Positions 56,951 to 64,000 of a DNA stretch of 64,000 nt are shown in pieces. Source of the DNA: an uncultured Pedobacter sp. (GTDB lineage Bacteria; Bacteroidota; Bacteroidia; Sphingobacteriales; Sphingobacteriaceae); the NCBI RefSeq assembly GCF_946479715.1, contig NZ_CAMLHF010000001.1, positions 15,721 to 79,720 on the forward strand, written 5' to 3'. Position 1 is the first letter of the stretch. Every line of letters starts with the position of its first letter. A program made the translations under genes and the position numbers. The notes under the pieces are model-generated. The model worked only from the letters and a program-made list of their open reading frames with translations, did not search any database and was not told the origin of the DNA.

Positions 56951-57601
56951 TTACGGAGCTAATCTATTGATAATCCACGAACCTTCCACCAAATCGTAAA
57001 CAATCCTGTCGTGAAGCCTGCTTGGCCTGCCTTGCCAGAATTCTATATGAGTCGGCTCAACTAAATAACCACCCCAATGTAACGGACGTGGAATTTCCTG
57101 ATCAGCATATTGGGTAGTAAGTTGCTCAACTTTACGCTCTAGCGATTCCCTGTCGCTAATTACTTTACTTTGAGAAGATGCCATTGCTCCAATTTGACTA
57201 CCTATTGGACGAGAGTGAAAATACTCAGAAGAAGTCTGCTCGCTAACCTTACTTACCACACCTTCTATACGCACCTGCCGTTCTAATTCAGGCCAAAAGA
57301 AAACAAGGGCAGCTTGCGGGTTTTCTACAAGATCACGGCCTTTTTTACTCTCGTAATTGGTGTAAAATACAAAACCATCCTCATCAATACCTTTCAATAA
57401 TACTATCCTTGCCGTGGGCTTTCCAAACCTATCTGAAGTAGCAAGCGTCATTACATTAGGCTCATATAGCTGTGAACTAACAGCGTCCTGAAACCATTTT
57501 TTAAATTGAAGAATTGGATTGCTATCTACATCATTTTCAGAAAGACTTGCCGAGCGATAATCTTGGCGTAGGTTTTGTATATTTTCTTTAGTAAGGTCCA
57601 T
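56951..57601 (-). CDS. pdxH: pyridoxamine 5'-phosphate oxidase
   Basis: PdxH oxidises pyridoxine or pyridoxamine phosphate to pyridoxal phosphate with FMN. From the ATG at 57601 it has 216 residues beginning MDLTKENIQNLRQDYRSASL; a TTG two codons upstream is the alternative. FMN- and PLP-contacting segments are RIVLLKGIDEDGFVFYTNYESKKG (about 67-90), SRPIGSQIGAMASSQS and HWGGYLVEPTHIEFWQGRPSRLHDR (about 175-199), with the usual end INRLAP. A TATTTTTG box lies only 3 bases before the start codon. It is co-directional with the dehydrogenase gene downstream. Confidence 0.96.
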   Translation of the reverse strand: MDLTKENIQNLRQDYRSASLSENDVDSNPILQFKKWFQDAVSSQLYEPNVMTLATSDRFGKPTARIVLLKGIDEDGFVFYTNYESKKGRDLVENPQAALVFFWPELERQVRIEGVVSKVSEQTSSEYFHSRPIGSQIGAMASSQSKVISDRESLERKVEQLTTQYADQEIPRPLHWGGYLVEPTHIEFWQGRPSRLHDRIVYDLVEGSWIINRLAP

Positions 57602-57625
57602 ACACAAAAATAGGGTTAGTTTATT

Positions 57626-57633
57626 TAATTTTG
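57626..57633 (+). promoter_or_regulatory. -7 promoter box of yqgE
   Basis: TAATTTTG matches TAnnTTTG, 15 bases before the ATG at 57649. On the opposite strand TATTTTTG (57612-57605) serves pdxH, so the two promoters lie back to back in 47 bases. Confidence 0.4.
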
Positions 57634-57648
57634 TTTTAAATTTCTAAA

Positions 57649-58212
57649 ATGTTAAGTCGCTTAGAGCCATCTGTAGGTAAATTATTAATTTCTGAACCAT
57701 TTTTAATGGATCCTAATTTTAAACGTTCTGTGGTTTTAATTACCGAGCATCAGGATGAGGGAACTGTTGGTTTTATTTTAAACCAAAGAAGCGCACTTGT
57801 GTTAAGTGATTTAATTCCCGAATTAGATAAAGCAGACTTTCCGGTATACATTGGTGGCCCAGTTGGAACAGATACCGTTCATTTCATGCATCGGTGTTAT
57901 GACAAACTAAATGGTGGAGAAGAAATTGCAAAAGGAGTTTATTGGGGAGGTAATTTTGAGGCATTAAAAATTCTGATCAGCAATGGATTTATCCAACCTG
58001 GCGAAATCAAGTTTTTTATTGGCTATTCTGGCTGGGGCGTAGAGCAGCTTAAAGATGAACTTAAAGAGAATACATGGATTGTATCAGATACCTACCAGGC
58101 TGATGTGGTTTTTTCTAACGATGAAGAAGACTTATGGAGGGAGGTGATCATTAACCTTGGGCCAAAGTATGCCCATGTTAGCAATTTTCCAAGTAATCCT
58201 AATTTAAATTAG
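57649..58212 (+). CDS. YqgE/AlgH family protein
   Basis: This 187-residue cytoplasmic protein of the UPF0301/AlgH family opens with GKLLISEPFLMDPNFKRSVVLITEH and contains GTVGFILNQRS, VYIGGPVGTDTVHFMH and FFIGYSGWGVEQLKDEL, all standard family blocks. The biochemical role is not established; the Pseudomonas member was linked to alginate control. It is a single gene between the pdxH promoter and the convergent purE. Confidence 0.93.
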   Translation: MLSRLEPSVGKLLISEPFLMDPNFKRSVVLITEHQDEGTVGFILNQRSALVLSDLIPELDKADFPVYIGGPVGTDTVHFMHRCYDKLNGGEEIAKGVYWGGNFEALKILISNGFIQPGEIKFFIGYSGWGVEQLKDELKENTWIVSDTYQADVVFSNDEEDLWREVIINLGPKYAHVSNFPSNPNLN

Positions 58213-58248
58213 GATTACGAGTGTATCAAATACGAATGTATTACAATA

Positions 58249-58737
58249 TTAACCTTCCAGCTCTGCAGCGCTTTCTTCAACTTTCTTTCTAAGCTCATCC
58301 TTGTAAGCCTGCATTTTAACAGCAAGACTTGAATCAGCAGTAGAAAGTATCTGAACAGCAAGTAAGCCTGCATTTTTTGCTGCATTAAGGGCAACAGTTG
58401 CAACAGGGATACCATTAGGCATTTGTAAAATAGAAAGGATAGAATCCCATCCATCAATAGAATTTGAAGATTTTACCGGAACTCCAATTACAGGTAAAAC
58501 AGTAATAGAAGCCACCATTCCTGGTAAGTGTGCTGCGCCACCGGCACCTGCAATAATTACCTTTAAACCACGGTCAGCAGCCTGTTTTGCATAATCAAAC
58601 ATCCTTTCAGGAGTACGGTGAGCAGAAACAACTGTCATTTCGAATTCGACGCCGAATTCTTTAAAAACATCAGCAGCATCCTTCATAATATGAAGATCCG
58701 ATTTGCTGCCCATTATAATGCCAACTTGTACGCTCAT
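58249..58737 (-). CDS. purE: 5-(carboxyamino)imidazole ribonucleotide mutase
   Basis: PurE (class I) converts N5-CAIR made by PurK to CAIR. The 162 residues contain [19 protein letters not shown] (about 7-25), [13 protein letters not shown] with the catalytic His (about 40-52), [13 protein letters not shown] and the GVPV segment. The start codon overlaps the last base of purK (ATTA junction at 58737), so the pair is translationally coupled and works in sequence. Confidence 0.97.
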   Translation of the reverse strand: MSVQVGIIMGSKSDLHIMKDAADVFKEFGVEFEMTVVSAHRTPERMFDYAKQAADRGLKVIIAGAGGAAHLPGMVASITVLPVIGVPVKSSNSIDGWDSILSILQMPNGIPVATVALNAAKNAGLLAVQILSTADSSLAVKMQAYKDELRKKVEESAAELEG

Positions 58738-59876
58738 TAGGAAATAACTTTTAATGTATTTTTAATATAATTTGCTTTTTCTATTGCACTTTCGCGGTTT
58801 TGGTCAACAACAGTAATGTGACCCATTTTACGGAAAGGCTTGGTATATTTTTTTCCGTACAAATGTACATATACACCATCAATTGCCATGATTTTTTCTA
58901 ATCCATGGTACTTTGCTACCCCATTATGGTTTTTTTCACCAAGCAGGTTAATCATCACCGCGTTGTTTATTGCACGGGTATCGCCCAGAGGCAAGTTAAA
59001 GATGGCTCTTAAATGCTGCTCAAACTGAGACACATAATTGCCTTCTATAGTGTGGTGACCGCTATTATGCGGGCGAGGAGCAAGCTCATTTACCAAGATG
59101 TTGCCATCCCTGGTAATAAACATTTCAACTGCCAATAATCCGGTAATATTTAATGATGACGCGATGTTTTTAGCAATAACTTCAGCTTTTTCCTGTATTG
59201 CTTCCGGATATGTAGAGGGCGAGATTAGAAATTCAACCAGGTTTGCTTCAGCATTAAATTCCATCTCAACCAAAGGAAAAGTTTTTACATCTCCGTTTGG
59301 GTTTCTTGCTACAATAACTGCAATCTCTTTCTCAAAATCTACAAGTTCCTCAATTAAACAGGGCCCTTCAAAAGCATTCTCAACGTCTGCGGCATGATTT
59401 ATTTTCATTACCCCTTTACCATCGTATCCATCTTTGCGCTGTTTAAGCATATAAGGGAAAGGAATGTTGCTGTTTAACATTTCTGCCTTACTGTTTACCA
59501 ATTGAAAAGGAGCAGTAGGAATATCATTCTCTTTAAAAAACTGTTTTTGAACACCTTTATCCTGAATTAAACGGATTACCCTCGATTGTGGATAAACATG
59601 TTTTCCTTCTTTTTCTAATTGTTCAAGAGCCTCAATATTTACTTTTTCTATTTCAATAGTAATGATGTCGGCTTTTTTTCCAAAATTATAAACGGTATCG
59701 AAATCAGTAATTGAGCCACACTCAAAATAGTTTGCAATATGTTTACAAGGTGCGTCTGTGTCGGGATCTAAAATTAAAGTGGTTAAATTATAATTGATAG
59801 CCTCTTGTATCAGCATTCTACCCAATTGTCCGCCCCCAAGTATGCCCAATTTTAAATCACTTATCTGTTTTGCCAT
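58737..59876 (-). CDS. purK: 5-(carboxyamino)imidazole ribonucleotide synthase
   Basis: PurK carboxylates AIR with bicarbonate and ATP to N5-CAIR. The 379-residue ATP-grasp enzyme has [17 protein letters not shown] (about 10-26), [19 protein letters not shown], the [12 protein letters not shown] loop (about 142-153), [32 protein letters not shown] (about 241-272) and a C-terminal lid. A TATTTTTG box at 59915-59908 gives it a short leader. It is divergent from the flavoprotein gene. Confidence 0.96.
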   Translation of the reverse strand: MAKQISDLKLGILGGGQLGRMLIQEAINYNLTTLILDPDTDAPCKHIANYFECGSITDFDTVYNFGKKADIITIEIEKVNIEALEQLEKEGKHVYPQSRVIRLIQDKGVQKQFFKENDIPTAPFQLVNSKAEMLNSNIPFPYMLKQRKDGYDGKGVMKINHAADVENAFEGPCLIEELVDFEKEIAVIVARNPNGDVKTFPLVEMEFNAEANLVEFLISPSTYPEAIQEKAEVIAKNIASSLNITGLLAVEMFITRDGNILVNELAPRPHNSGHHTIEGNYVSQFEQHLRAIFNLPLGDTRAINNAVMINLLGEKNHNGVAKYHGLEKIMAIDGVYVHLYGKKYTKPFRKMGHITVVDQNRESAIEKANYIKNTLKVIS

Positions 59877-59932
59877 ATCTATATGAAAAAGTTATGCTTA
59901 TTTTGCACAAAAATAACAATATAAACGGATTG

Positions 59933-61126
59933 ATGGATGCAGATGCTATAATTATTGGAGCCGGAGCGTGTGGTTTGATGTGCGCCGTACAGTCGGGTTA
60001 CCTTGGCAAAAAGGTTATCTTGCTTGAAAAAAGCGATAAACCGGGAGCTAAAATCCTGATCTCGGGCGGTGGAAGGTGTAATTATACCAACCTGTTTGCT
60101 ACTGATGAACAGTTTATATCTAACAATAAACATTTCAGTAAATCGGCATTTACGCAATGGACTGTTGATGATACCATCAGTTTTTTTGAAACCTATGGCA
60201 TCACAGGAAAAGAAAAAACTTTGGGTCAGCTTTTTCCGGATGGCAAAAATGCTAAAGATATTGTAGATGTTTTTACCTCTGTATGTGCTGATTTTCAACA
60301 ACAGATTATCTGTAATGCACAGGTATCAGAAATAGAGCTTCTTAACGATGGCTCCTTTACCATAAAATATGAAAAAGGAGGAAAACAACGCACCTTAAAG
60401 GCTCCAAAACTGGTTGTAACTACCGGTGGATTACCAATTCCTAAAATGGGCGCAACAGATTTTGCGCTTCGTTTTGCCAGAAAACATGCCTTAAATATTA
60501 TCGAAACCGCACCTGCTTTAGTGCCATTAACCATTACGGGTAAGGACGAAGACTGGTATGCTCAACTATCCGGAAACAGTGTTTTTTGCGAAGTAAGCAA
60601 CGATCGTATCTCTTTTGAAGAGAATATTTTGTTTACCCATTGGGGACTTAGCGGCCCTGCTATTTTACAGATTTCTTCTTATTGGAGAAGGGGTGAAGAA
60701 ATAAATATTGACCTGTTACCCGGTAAAGATGTAACAAGCCTAATTGAAGAGGAAAGAAGAGTGAATGGGAAATCTTTGCTTTCAACCCTGTTTAATCGGT
60801 TTTACGCTAAAAAACTTACCGATGCAATGAGCAAGTTTTTACCAATAGAGAAGCAGGTAGCATCCTTAACCAAAGCAGAGCTTGAACTGATCCATAAAAC
60901 AATTCATCTGTTTAAAGTAAAGCCAGCAGGCGATAAGGGGTACGACAAAGCTGAGGTAATGCGTGGAGGTATTGATACCAATGAACTTTCTTCTAAAACA
61001 CTTGAGTGTAAGAATATACCCGGACTGTATTTTGGCGGCGAATGTATAGATGTGACCGGTTGGCTTGGTGGTTACAACTTTCAGTGGGCCTGGGCAAATG
61101 GTTATGTAATTGCTCAGAATTTGTAA
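59933..61126 (+). CDS. BaiN/HI0933-type FAD-dependent oxidoreductase
   Basis: The chosen ATG at 59933 gives 397 residues beginning directly with the FAD-binding strand ADAIIIGAGACGLMCAVQSG; 21 extra codons upstream would overlap purK and both promoters. Other features are SGGGRCNYTN (about 44-53), KLVVTTGGLPIPKMGATDFA (about 150-169), the FTHWGLSGPAIL segment and YFGGECIDVTGWLGGYNFQWAWANG near the end. The family is broad and usually of unknown substrate. Confidence 0.92.
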   Translation: MDADAIIIGAGACGLMCAVQSGYLGKKVILLEKSDKPGAKILISGGGRCNYTNLFATDEQFISNNKHFSKSAFTQWTVDDTISFFETYGITGKEKTLGQLFPDGKNAKDIVDVFTSVCADFQQQIICNAQVSEIELLNDGSFTIKYEKGGKQRTLKAPKLVVTTGGLPIPKMGATDFALRFARKHALNIIETAPALVPLTITGKDEDWYAQLSGNSVFCEVSNDRISFEENILFTHWGLSGPAILQISSYWRRGEEINIDLLPGKDVTSLIEEERRVNGKSLLSTLFNRFYAKKLTDAMSKFLPIEKQVASLTKAELELIHKTIHLFKVKPAGDKGYDKAEVMRGGIDTNELSSKTLECKNIPGLYFGGECIDVTGWLGGYNFQWAWANGYVIAQNL

Positions 61127-61139
61127 GACACGGGTCTTC

Positions 61140-61922
61140 TTAAAATGATAACTGAGGTACAGTCGCAGTGAATTTAGTTGGGGTCGCTACAGCTTTTATT
61201 AAATCTATCCTGAATTCTTCTTTTTCAACATTAACCATCCCATACTGCGTAAACCATGAATTAGCAGCTCCACTAAGATGCAAAGTGAATCCATCGTCTT
61301 TAAGTTTAACCAGTAAATAATAGAAAGCAATTTTACTGGCATTGTCGACCGTATGAAATAAGCTTAAAGTAACGAAGTATCCATTTATAGCAAAGCCAAT
61401 TACACCGCCAACAAGAATGCCGTTTTGATAAGCCTCTACACTATGTGCTATGCCTATTTCATGCAGTTCTAATGCAGATTTAATGAAATCGGCGGTTAAC
61501 CAAACTCTATTCTTTTTCCCGCTTGTGCGTGAACAACCTATTATCGTATCCTTAAAATTGGTATTTACCTTTATTTCTAATTGCTGATCCGGATCTTTTG
61601 TCTTTTCTTTTTTTATGCTGCGTAACAAATCATTTCTTATTTTAAAATCTTGTATAGGAATAACACCCCTTAATTCTGGATCATCCCAAATAGAGTGTTT
61701 ACCACCTTGCAAATTAGGCAGGAGATTATAGCCTTGTAAAAATCCTTGAAAAACGATAAAGGGGGTCAGCTCAAAATGACCATAAGATAAAAGTAATGCG
61801 TTGCTTTTACCTCCGGATACTTTTGTTAATCCAGATTGAAAGAATCCCTGTAAAGATCGCTTAACAGATTGTCTGGCATTTTCCGGAATAATTGCTGCCA
61901 CTTGTTTTGGTAATATCCCCAT
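61140..61922 (-). CDS. leucyl/phenylalanyl-tRNA-protein transferase-like protein
   Basis: From the ATG at 61922 the product has 260 residues. The part from about 60 to 240 follows the Aat pattern: TPFIVFQGFLQGYNLLPN, LRGVIPIQDFKIRNDLLRS, FKDTIIGCSRTSGKKNRVWLTADFI, LHEIGIAHSVEAYQNGILVGGVIGFAINGYFVTLSLF and the NASKIAFYYLLVKL helix. The family adds Leu or Phe to N-terminal Lys or Arg, marking proteins for ClpAP. It differs by an extra 50-60 residue N-terminus and weak conservation of the WWSP region, so function may have shifted. No clpS or clpA is nearby. Confidence 0.78.
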   Translation of the reverse strand: MGILPKQVAAIIPENARQSVKRSLQGFFQSGLTKVSGGKSNALLLSYGHFELTPFIVFQGFLQGYNLLPNLQGGKHSIWDDPELRGVIPIQDFKIRNDLLRSIKKEKTKDPDQQLEIKVNTNFKDTIIGCSRTSGKKNRVWLTADFIKSALELHEIGIAHSVEAYQNGILVGGVIGFAINGYFVTLSLFHTVDNASKIAFYYLLVKLKDDGFTLHLSGAANSWFTQYGMVNVEKEEFRIDLIKAVATPTKFTATVPQLSF

Positions 61923-61989
61923 ACCTTTTTTTACTAATAAATCTAATAAATAGATACGACATAATATCACTTGGTGTTTTTTTAAATTT

Positions 61990-62072
61990 GATAGGGTTTT
62001 AATAGGGCCTTGCTAGGGCGTTAGTAGGGGTGTAGCCCTATCAAGGCCCTAGCAAGGCCCTACGAACGCCCT
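61990..62072. repeat. GC-rich nested inverted repeat built on TAGGGC/GCCCTA
   Basis: TAGGGCCTTGCTAGGGC (62003-62019) is a perfect complement of 62046-62062. A second pair, GATAGGG (61990-61996) and CCCTATC (62036-62042), and a third, AGGGCGTT (62015-62022) and AACGCCCT (62065-62072), interlock with it. TAGGG-type blocks recur five times. It lies between the Aat-like gene and the serpin gene and is markedly richer in GC than its surroundings. Confidence 0.75.
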
Positions 62073-62194
62073 GTCAATGCCCCAACAACCAAAATTTCGA
62101 TGTCGCTTGCTAAAATGCTATGTGAAATTTTGAGCAGACTGTAGCGAAATGCCAAGTTTATACGTATAATGAAGTAAACCAAATCATTAACCAA

Positions 62195-63442
62195 ATGAAA
62201 AAGAACTACATCTTACTTTTATCTATAGCCACTTTAATTGCCACCACCACATCTTGTAAAAAGGATAACAAACCAATAGACCAGGGAAAAGATCTGATTT
62301 TAACGGCAAGAGAGCAGCAAAAGGCAGAAGCTGATAATGCTTTTACTTTTAAGCTGTTTAAGGAAACTTTGTTAAAGCCATTGGCGGGTAAAAACCTCAT
62401 GCTATCACCTTTAAGCGTAAGTATAGCTTTGGGCATGACCAGTAACGGCAGCAGTGGCTCAACCCTCGAGGCCATAAGAAATACAATGGAGTTTAAAGAT
62501 TTTACTGAGGCCGAAGTAAACAGTTATTACCACAAAATAACAACTGAACTGCCTCAGCTAGACCCTAAAGCTACATTAGAAATTGCCAACTCAATTTGGT
62601 ATGAAAATACCTTTACACCATTGCCTGCTTTTTTAAAGGTGAATGCAGATAACTATAATGCCGAAGTTGAGGCACTAGATTTTAAAAGCCCTACGGCAAA
62701 AGACAAAATTAATAACTGGGTAAATAACAGCACACACGGTAAGATTCCAAGTATAATTGATGAGATCGGTAGTGATATGGTAATGTACCTGATTAATGCT
62801 GTTTACTTTAAAAGCGATTGGAAATATAAGTTTGATAAAAATAAAACTGCCAAAGCGGATTTTAATCTTGACGCTAACAATAAAATTCAAGCAGACTTTA
62901 TGGTTGCTCAAGCCTCAGTTAATTATTTAAGCTCACAGGAGGCAAATGTTTACGAACTTCCCTATGGAAATGAGAAATATAGTATGGTAATTGTATTGCC
63001 TAATAGTGCCAATACTACAATTAATGAATTTGCCAGCTCAATTACTTCTGCAAAATGGAAAGGTTGGATGACTAATTTAAAGAAAACAGGAATGGAAATA
63101 AAAATGCCTAAGTTCAAATTTAGCTATGATATCAGGCTAAATGATCAATTAGAGCATCTGGGTATGGGGATGGCTTTTGGTAAAAATGACTTTGCCGATT
63201 TTACAAGAATTAATCCAGCAGGGCATTTGCAAATAGACGAGGTGAAACATAAAACTTTTATTGAAGTAAATGAAAGCGGAACTGAAGCCGCTGCTGTTAC
63301 TTCTGTTGGAATTGAACTCACATCGGTGCAACAACCTTCTGCTGTGCTTATTAATCGTCCATTTGTATATGCAATCCGAGAAATGAAAACCGGACTGATT
63401 TTATTTACCGGTATTTTAAATAACCCGTTACTGGATAAGTAA
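62195..63442 (+). CDS. serpin family protease inhibitor, lipoprotein
   Basis: The 415-residue protein has a lipoprotein signal peptide with lipobox TTSC (Cys about 21) and a full serpin domain (about 48-412): NAFTFKLFKETL, LMLSPLSVSIALGMTSNGSSG, NSIWYENTF, LINAVYFKSDWKYKFD, the hinge ESGTEAAAVTS (about 359-369) and the closing NRPFVYAIREMKTGLILFTGIL. The small-residue hinge is that of inhibitory serpins; counting from Gly15 places P1-P1' near Thr-Ser. It would inhibit a serine or cysteine protease at the cell surface or periplasm. The 120 bases before it, after the repeat, show no promoter motif. Confidence 0.94.
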   Translation: MKKNYILLLSIATLIATTTSCKKDNKPIDQGKDLILTAREQQKAEADNAFTFKLFKETLLKPLAGKNLMLSPLSVSIALGMTSNGSSGSTLEAIRNTMEFKDFTEAEVNSYYHKITTELPQLDPKATLEIANSIWYENTFTPLPAFLKVNADNYNAEVEALDFKSPTAKDKINNWVNNSTHGKIPSIIDEIGSDMVMYLINAVYFKSDWKYKFDKNKTAKADFNLDANNKIQADFMVAQASVNYLSSQEANVYELPYGNEKYSMVIVLPNSANTTINEFASSITSAKWKGWMTNLKKTGMEIKMPKFKFSYDIRLNDQLEHLGMGMAFGKNDFADFTRINPAGHLQIDEVKHKTFIEVNESGTEAAAVTSVGIELTSVQQPSAVLINRPFVYAIREMKTGLILFTGILNNPLLDK

Positions 63443-63451
63443 CGGGTTATT
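63419..63451. terminator. convergent terminator overlapping the serpin stop codon
   Basis: AATAACCCGTTACT and AGTAACGGGTTATT form a perfect 14-bp stem with a 5-base loop. The stem includes the last seven serpin codons and the stop. It lies before the convergent amidohydrolase stop at 63457, so it can serve both strands. Confidence 0.75.
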
Positions 63452-63456
63452 CGATT

Positions 63457-64000
63457 TTACTCGCAATTAGGGGTGGTAAAGGTCCAGGTTTCGGAATTTC
63501 CTGTCGGGAAGCTGTAAACCATACCTTTGCCCATCTCAAACCATAGCTTGCCACGTAATTTTTCGCGACCACCAATTTCATTCATAGATAAGCTGTCGTA
63601 AATACGACCATTTACCATTACATATTTTATTTTTTCTGAGTTTCTGATATCGTCCAGTGGGTTGGCATCCATAATTACCAGATCTGCAAGTTTGCCATTT
63701 TCCAATGAACCGATTTCTTTATCCATACCCAGATAAGAAGCGCCGTTTACCGTGGCCGATCTGATGGCTTGTAAAGGAGTCATGCCTCCTTGTACCAACA
63801 TCCATAGCTCCCAGTGGGCTCCCAGACCTTGAATTTGTCCATGGGCGCCTAAGTTTACTTTAGTACCGCCATCGGCAATTTGCTTAACTGCTTTTGATAC
63901 CTCAATGTGGCCGTAATCTCCATATTCAGAGGTAGTTCTTCTTCTCGAACGTGAATCTATGATCGGGCGAGGTGTAAATGCCATTAGCCTTTCATTTTCC
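63457..64000 (-). CDS. amidohydrolase, C-terminal part (cut by window end)
   Basis: The frame is open to the window edge and continues beyond it, so only the C-terminal 180 residues or so are visible. GAHGQIQGLGAHWELWMLVQGGMTPLQAIRSATVNGASYLGMDKEIGSLENGKLADLVIMDANPL is the end of an imidazolonepropionase-like/metal-dependent amidohydrolase barrel plus the returning composite domain. In Bacteroidota such proteins are often exported and of unknown substrate. The apparent Met at 63984 is internal. Confidence 0.88.
   Translation of the reverse strand, partial: ENERLMAFTPRPIIDSRSRRRTTSEYGDYGHIEVSKAVKQIADGGTKVNLGAHGQIQGLGAHWELWMLVQGGMTPLQAIRSATVNGASYLGMDKEIGSLENGKLADLVIMDANPLDDIRNSEKIKYVMVNGRIYDSLSMNEIGGREKLRGKLWFEMGKGMVYSFPTGNSETWTFTTPNCE

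Noticed and set aside
59879..60301. 140-codon open frame opposite the flavoprotein start
   Set aside because: Antisense to the FAD-binding domain and overlapping both divergent promoters; no recognisable domain.

Overview
The window looks like a chromosomal segment of a member of the Bacteroidota, most likely Sphingobacteriaceae (Pedobacter-like). The grounds are low GC, two SusC/SusD-type outer-membrane pairs, a FecR/ECF-sigma pair, futalosine-route menaquinone genes, near absence of Shine-Dalgarno sequences, and promoters of the TTTG-N19-21-TAnnTTTG type. The genus is inference; no rRNA or tRNA gene was found. Most of the window is conserved housekeeping sequence. No prophage, insertion sequence, CRISPR array or integron is visible.

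Layout. 1-3.3 kb: thioesterase, rpsO and pnp, then a REP-like inverted repeat. 3.4-10 kb: rpe with a TonB-dependent receptor, then serC-serA-DUF1015 (serine synthesis) with a 33-bp-arm inverted repeat inside the operon. 9.9-15.8 kb: a minus-strand set (SAM hydroxide adenosyltransferase, coiled-coil membrane protein, and a 48-residue protein coupled by TAATG), then phoH, purC, STAS protein, rnz and a convergent MlaD-like gene. 15.8-22.9 kb: envelope genes (two tandem N-acetylmuramoyl-L-alanine amidases, lptD), cinA and a 2-oxoacid dehydrogenase E2. 23-28.2 kb: methionine synthesis. The metY-metX-hom operon sits behind a SAM-I riboswitch and a tiny MCCCIL leader ORF, with a trans-sulfuration gene upstream. 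28.3-31 kb: lipoprotein, then a FadR-type GntR regulator and an Fsr-like MFS exporter sharing a 15-bp operator.

31-42.5 kb is the main accessory region: an ECF sigma, FecR, STN-SusC, SusD signalling/uptake operon on the minus strand and a second SusC-SusD pair on the plus strand, separated by a leader rich in alternative hairpins. No degradative enzyme accompanies them. 42.7-48.6 kb: mqnE, a histidine phosphatase, mqnA, mutS, an NlpC/P60 lipoprotein and a 39-residue membrane peptide. 48.6-52.4 kb: two DUF3857/transglutaminase-like genes, one without catalytic Cys and His. 52.6-61.1 kb: DnaQ-like exonuclease, queG, small membrane protein, ruvB, pdxH with 3-hydroxyacyl-CoA dehydrogenase, yqgE, purK-purE and a BaiN-type flavoprotein. 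61.1-64 kb: an Aat-like aminoacyl-transferase, a GC-rich nested repeat, a serpin lipoprotein, and an amidohydrolase cut by the window edge.

The least explained signals are the triple-Cys leader behind the SAM-I riboswitch, the AT-rich palindrome over that promoter's -33 box, the alternative-hairpin leader before the second susC, the shared GntR operator pair, the DGHHR-containing DUF1015 in the serine operon, and four unrelated inverted-repeat elements. Bases 1-31 hold nothing I can assign. The only gene-free stretch over 300 bases is 26615-27125, which holds the metY promoter, riboswitch and leader.
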